Shown here: in pieces, positions 12,208 to 15,472 of the stretch
Numbering within the stretch: the first letter of the stretch is position 1
How the letters are laid out: the number at the start of each line of letters is the position of its first letter
Source: Solirubrobacterales bacterium
GTDB taxonomy: Bacteria; Actinomycetota; Thermoleophilia; Solirubrobacterales; Solirubrobacteraceae
Length of the DNA stretch: 15,472 nucleotides
NCBI GenBank assembly: GCA_019240015.1
Contig: JAFAZB010000118.1
Location: 1 to 15,472 of the forward strand
Direction: 5' to 3'
Notes under the pieces: model-generated
Databases searched by the model: none
Told to the model about the DNA's origin: nothing
What the model saw: the letters and a program-made list of their open reading frames with translations, nothing else
Program-made: the position numbers and the translations under genes

Positions 12208-15200
12208 GTGGCTTCCCCGCTCGATTCACTGCGTCCCGAGCAGCGCACGGCGGCCAGCCATCGCAACGGTCCGCTGGTCGTGCTCGGGGCCGCGGGCAGC
12301 GGCAAGACACGCACGATCGAGGCTCGCTTCCAGTGGCTGGTCGAGGAGGGGCTCGAGCCGGAGCGGATCGCGGTCGCGGTCCCCTCGGGGGCGCGCGCGC
12401 GGGCGTTGCGGGGCAGGCTCGAGGGCGCGCTGCGGCGCGGCTACGAGCAGCTGTTCGTGCTGACCCCGGTGGAGCTCGCGGGGCTGATCCTCGACGCCGC
12501 CGGGTCCGGGAGCGATCCACTCGAGTCGATCCTCGCGCCGGGCGACCGGCTGGCGATGCTCCGCGAGCGGATCGACGAGCTGACGCTCGCCCACCACGAC
12601 TTCGGCGGCAGCCCCAACGCCCTGCTGGGCGGCTTCGTGCGCCGGATCGACCGGCTCAAGGCGCAGCTGATCGGACCCGAGGACTACGCCGAGTGGGCTT
12701 CTTCGGGTGAGCGGGGCTCCGCGGGCTCCAGCGAGCGCGCGCTCGAGGTCGAGTTCGCCGACGTCTACCGGACACACGAGCGGATGCTCGCCGAGCTCGA
12801 GAGCCGCGACGCGGGCGATCTCATCCAGCAGGCGCTACGCCTGGCAACCGAGCAGCTCGCCCTGGGACGCCGGTTCGAGTTCGTGCTCGCGGATGACGCG
12901 CAGGAGCTCGACCTGGCCCCGGCGACGCTCGTGCGCGCGGTCGGTGGCGACGGGCTCACGGTCGCGGGTGACCCCCGGCAGGCGCTGCGGGGGTTCCGGG
13001 GAGCCGGCGAGGAGCGGATGCTGAGCTTCCAGGGACCGGGGGTGAGCGTGGTCAGCCTGGCGAGCAGCATCCGCTGTCCGGAGCGGATCGCCACCGCGGC
13101 ATCGGCGATCTCCGGGAGCCCGCTGCCGGCGCTCGCCGATGGGGGCCAGGTGGAGCTGTGGCGCTGCGCCAACGAGCGCGCGCAGGCGCAGTCGGTCGCG
13201 GCCGACGTGGAGCGGTTGATCGCGCGCGAGTCGGTGCTCGCCGGGCGGATCGTGATCGCCGTGCCGGAGATCTCGCGCGAGGGCCAGGCGGTCGGCGTCG
13301 CGCTCGAGCAGCGGGCGGTGCCGCATCGGCTGGTCGGAGAGGCCGCGTTCTTTCAGCGCGCCGAGATCCGGGACGTGCTCGCCTGGCTGCGACTGCTGTG
13401 CGATCCGTCCGACGCAGGGGCGGTGGTCAGGGCTCTCGCCCGCCCCCCGATCGAGCTGCGCTCGGTCGACATCGCGCGCTGCACCCAGATCGCACGCCGG
13501 CGCAAGCTCGACATGGTCGCCGCGCTCGGCGCCGCGACCGAGTCGCCCCAGGTGCCGCCGGAGGCCCGCGAGCGCATCCGGGTGTTCCTCAAGCTCTATC
13601 GAGCGGCGGTCGCCGAGCTCGACACGACTAGGCCCGACCTCTACGTCCACCGGCTGATCGACCGGCTGGGGTTGCGACGGCAGCAGCTGTTCGCGGCCCA
13701 GGCGGACGTGGTGGAGCGGCTGCGGGCGCTGGCCCAGCTCGGAGAGCTCGCCTCCGCGCACGTGCTGCGCTCGCCACACGCCACGCCGCGCGAGTTCGCC
13801 CGCTCGATCACGGCCGTCGCCGACTACGGCCTGCGCGAGCAGGAGGAGCCGGAGCTCTCCGACGGCATCGCGGCGGTGCAGGTGATCACGATCGGGGCGG
13901 CCGGCGGCGTGCAGGCCGAGCACGTGTACGTGCTGGGGGTACACGCGGGGTTGGGGGGGCCGGAGCCCGAGCCGGTTCCCGACGCGCTGCTGCGCGAGCC
14001 ATTGCCGGCCGACGGCGAGCCCAACCGCGAGCGGATCCTGCGCCAGGCGCTGTACACGGCCGTCACCAGGGCGCGCGGGCGGGTGGTGCTCAGCTACCCG
14101 CAGGCGAGCGACCGCGGCGGCGCGCTCCCCCCATCGCCGCTCGCCGAAGCCGTGCGCGGCGCCGTGGGGGGCGAGTGGCAGGAGAAGGTGGAAGAGCTGT
14201 TCGGACCCGCGGAGACGCTGCACTCGACCTACCGTCTGCTGCGGGACGAGCTGCTCGAAGGGACGATGCGGGCCGGCGGCCGGCTCGGCGAGCTGCGCTT
14301 CGACACCGATCTGGACGTTTCGCACGCGGTCGTTCGGTACCTCGAGCTGCTGAAGCTGGCGGCGCTGATCGCGCGCCCGGACGGGCAAGGGCTGCCGGAG
14401 GCGCTGCGCGACGTGAACGCCCGCATCCTCCAGGCGGTGACCGCGGAGCAGCGCGAGATCTTCAGCTCCTCCGCGCTCGACGACTACCTGCTCGACGCCG
14501 AGCGCGACGTGCGCCGCCGGGCGCAGGCGATCGCGGCCCGCGACGAGCCGTCGCTGGAGCCGTTCCTGCCTCGCCGCGGCGAGGGGGTCGTGCTGTCGGC
14601 GTCCGACATCGACACCTACCGCACCTGCCCGCTGAAATACAAGTTCGCGCGGGTGTTCCGGATCCCCCAGGAGCCCACCCTTCACCAGCGCTTCGGGATC
14701 ATGCTGCACCAGGTGCTGGAGCGCTACCACGCCGGCGACGGCGGCTCGCTGCCCGAGCTGCTGGGGCTGCTCGACGCCGGTTGGCGGCGGGGCGGGTTCG
14801 GCGATTCAGAGGAGGAGCGCCAGCTGCGAGGCAAGGCCGCGAGCTCGCTGACCCGCTATCACGAGCGATTCCAGTCCGAGGAGTCCCAACCGATGTGGTT
14901 CGAGCGCCAGTTCACCTTCAGGCTCGGTCCCCACCTGCTGCGGGGGCGGGTGGATCGGGTCGATCTGCTGCCGGGCGGTGAGTACGAGCTGATCGACTAC
15001 AAGACCGGGCGTCCCAAGAGCCCCGCGCAGCTGACCGACGACGTGCAGCTGTCGGTGTACGCGGTCGGGGCCCGGGAGGCCTGGCGGCTCGAGGCCTCCA
15101 GGCAGGCCTACTACTACCTGCTCGACGACCAGAAGGTGGCGGTGCCCTCGGACGAGCGCGAGGACCGCGCCGACTGGGTCCGGGACGTGGCGATGGAGGT

Positions 15201-15300
15201 GGCGGAGGGAATCCTCTCCCAGGGGTTCGAGCCGACACCGTCATTCGCGGCCTGCTCGGTGTGCGATTACCGGCTGGTGTGCCCCGCGGCCGAGCGCTGA
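12208..15300 (+). CDS. UvrD-type (SF1) helicase fused to iron-sulfur PD-(D/E)XK nuclease, AdnA/AddB-like
   Basis: 1030 residues from GTG 12208 (1034 from ATG 12196). The helicase half has a Q-like motif (LRPEQRTAA), Walker A GAAGSGKTR (27-35), motif II ADDAQEL (D229-D230-A-Q232), motif III VAGDPRQALRGFRGA, and a motif VI-like LYTAVTRARGRVVL. The catalytic Glu of motif II (DExQ) is Asp230. The C-terminal RecB-family nuclease has GIMLHQVLERYH (His834), GRVDRVD (Asp916) and IDYKTGR (Asp930, Lys932). Cys807 plus C1016-x2-C1019-x5-C1025 match the [4Fe-4S] staple of AddB/Cas4-like nucleases. Predicted role: DNA end resection and recombinational repair of breaks, as in AdnAB/AddAB. These usually act as two-subunit machines with adjacent genes, but no partner gene lies next to it here. 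Confidence 0.9.
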   Translation: MASPLDSLRPEQRTAASHRNGPLVVLGAAGSGKTRTIEARFQWLVEEGLEPERIAVAVPSGARARALRGRLEGALRRGYEQLFVLTPVELAGLILDAAGSGSDPLESILAPGDRLAMLRERIDELTLAHHDFGGSPNALLGGFVRRIDRLKAQLIGPEDYAEWASSGERGSAGSSERALEVEFADVYRTHERMLAELESRDAGDLIQQALRLATEQLALGRRFEFVLADDAQELDLAPATLVRAVGGDGLTVAGDPRQALRGFRGAGEERMLSFQGPGVSVVSLASSIRCPERIATAASAISGSPLPALADGGQVELWRCANERAQAQSVAADVERLIARESVLAGRIVIAVPEISREGQAVGVALEQRAVPHRLVGEAAFFQRAEIRDVLAWLRLLCDPSDAGAVVRALARPPIELRSVDIARCTQIARRRKLDMVAALGAATESPQVPPEARERIRVFLKLYRAAVAELDTTRPDLYVHRLIDRLGLRRQQLFAAQADVVERLRALAQLGELASAHVLRSPHATPREFARSITAVADYGLREQEEPELSDGIAAVQVITIGAAGGVQAEHVYVLGVHAGLGGPEPEPVPDALLREPLPADGEPNRERILRQALYTAVTRARGRVVLSYPQASDRGGALPPSPLAEAVRGAVGGEWQEKVEELFGPAETLHSTYRLLRDELLEGTMRAGGRLGELRFDTDLDVSHAVVRYLELLKLAALIARPDGQGLPEALRDVNARILQAVTAEQREIFSSSALDDYLLDAERDVRRRAQAIAARDEPSLEPFLPRRGEGVVLSASDIDTYRTCPLKYKFARVFRIPQEPTLHQRFGIMLHQVLERYHAGDGGSLPELLGLLDAGWRRGGFGDSEEERQLRGKAASSLTRYHERFQSEESQPMWFERQFTFRLGPHLLRGRVDRVDLLPGGEYELIDYKTGRPKSPAQLTDDVQLSVYAVGAREAWRLEASRQAYYYLLDDQKVAVPSDEREDRADWVRDVAMEVAEGILSQGFEPTPSFAACSVCDYRLVCPAAER

Positions 15301-15407
15301 GGGCTGCGGGCCGGGGCCGGGGGCGCGGCATTTTCACCCCGCGGTGACAAGCGCGCAACGAGCGGCCGCGTTCGCCCTCATATCGTGCGCGCCCCAAATC
15401 GACACAC

Positions 15408-15413
15408 AGGAGG
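15408..15413 (+). promoter_or_regulatory. Strong ribosome binding site AGGAGG
   Basis: A perfect anti-16S AGGAGG four bases before ATG 15418. It fixes the start of the last, truncated gene and contrasts with the weak or absent sites of most other genes here. The 117-bp gap upstream (15301-15417) also holds a TATCGT -10-like box at 15381-15386 and no clear terminator. Confidence 0.7.
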
Positions 15414-15417
15414 CGAG

Positions 15418-15472
15418 ATGGCCGACGGGCTGACGCGGCGGCAGCTGCTTGCGAGCGGCGCCGGAGCAGGGA
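15418..15472 (+). CDS. N-terminus of a Tat-exported protein, 3'-truncated by window end
   Basis: Only 18 residues are visible: MADGLTRRQLLASGAGAG. TRRQLLA fits the twin-arginine signal (S/T-R-R-x-hydrophobic-hydrophobic) and is followed by the start of a small-residue hydrophobic segment. The product is therefore probably folded in the cytoplasm and exported by Tat, often with a cofactor. The mature protein lies outside the window and cannot be named. Confidence 0.72.
   Translation, partial: MADGLTRRQLLASGAGAG

Noticed and set aside
12835..14730. 631-codon minus-strand open frame opposite the helicase-nuclease
   Set aside because: It is antisense to conserved helicase and nuclease motifs, with His/Arg/Gln-rich shadow composition.
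15345..15350. GTGACA as a -35 for the Tat-signal gene
   Set aside because: It lies about 30 bp upstream of the TATCGT -10-like box, too far for a normal spacer.

Overview
The DNA is very GC-rich (about 70% by eye). It carries marks typical of Actinobacteria: a DUF2342-type zinc metalloprotease-like protein, an F420-type LLM oxidoreductase, an actinobacterial-style citrate synthase, an AdnA/AddB-like helicase-nuclease and many apparently leaderless genes. My best guess is a deep-branching actinobacterium such as Thermoleophilia/Solirubrobacterales. That is inference from gene content and composition, not a database match.

Layout. (1) 3-1559 (+): 3' part of an alpha-glucan (glycogen) phosphorylase, cut by the window start. 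(2) 1666-3291: a membrane anti-sigma-like gene (+) facing an ECF sigma factor gene (-). The 303-bp gap between them holds a 111-bp interrupted palindrome. (3) 3392-4480 (-) citrate synthase, divergent from 4550-5983 (+) amidase-signature hydrolase. The amidase overlaps tail to tail with 5969-6862 (-), an atypical SDR. (4) 6944-7204 (+) seven-iron ferredoxin, convergent with 7298-8437 (-) Mrp/ApbC P-loop ATPase. Three abutting perfect 24-bp palindromes lie between them. (5) 8478-9419 (-) LLM-class, probably F420-dependent, oxidoreductase. (6) 9599-10141 (-) small very basic protein built on seven 11-residue repeats, behind a LexA-like box. (7) 11341-12186 and 10280-11344 (-): inositol-monophosphatase-family gene and DUF2342 gene, coupled by an ATGA overlap. 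(8) 12208-15300 (+) UvrD-type helicase fused to a Cys-bearing PD-(D/E)XK nuclease. (9) 15418-15472 (+): start of a Tat-exported protein, cut by the window end.

Functionally this is mostly housekeeping chromosome: carbon storage and TCA metabolism, iron-sulfur and electron transfer, cofactor-F420-linked redox, a stress sigma system and recombinational repair. I see no transposase, phage gene, CRISPR array, rRNA or tRNA.

The unusual material is small-scale: the triple palindrome, the 111-bp inverted repeat, the 11-residue-repeat basic protein with a possible SOS operator, and a recurring TAnnnT-like box 6-8 nt before start codons that suggests leaderless transcription. I did not find a convincing multi-gene novel system.
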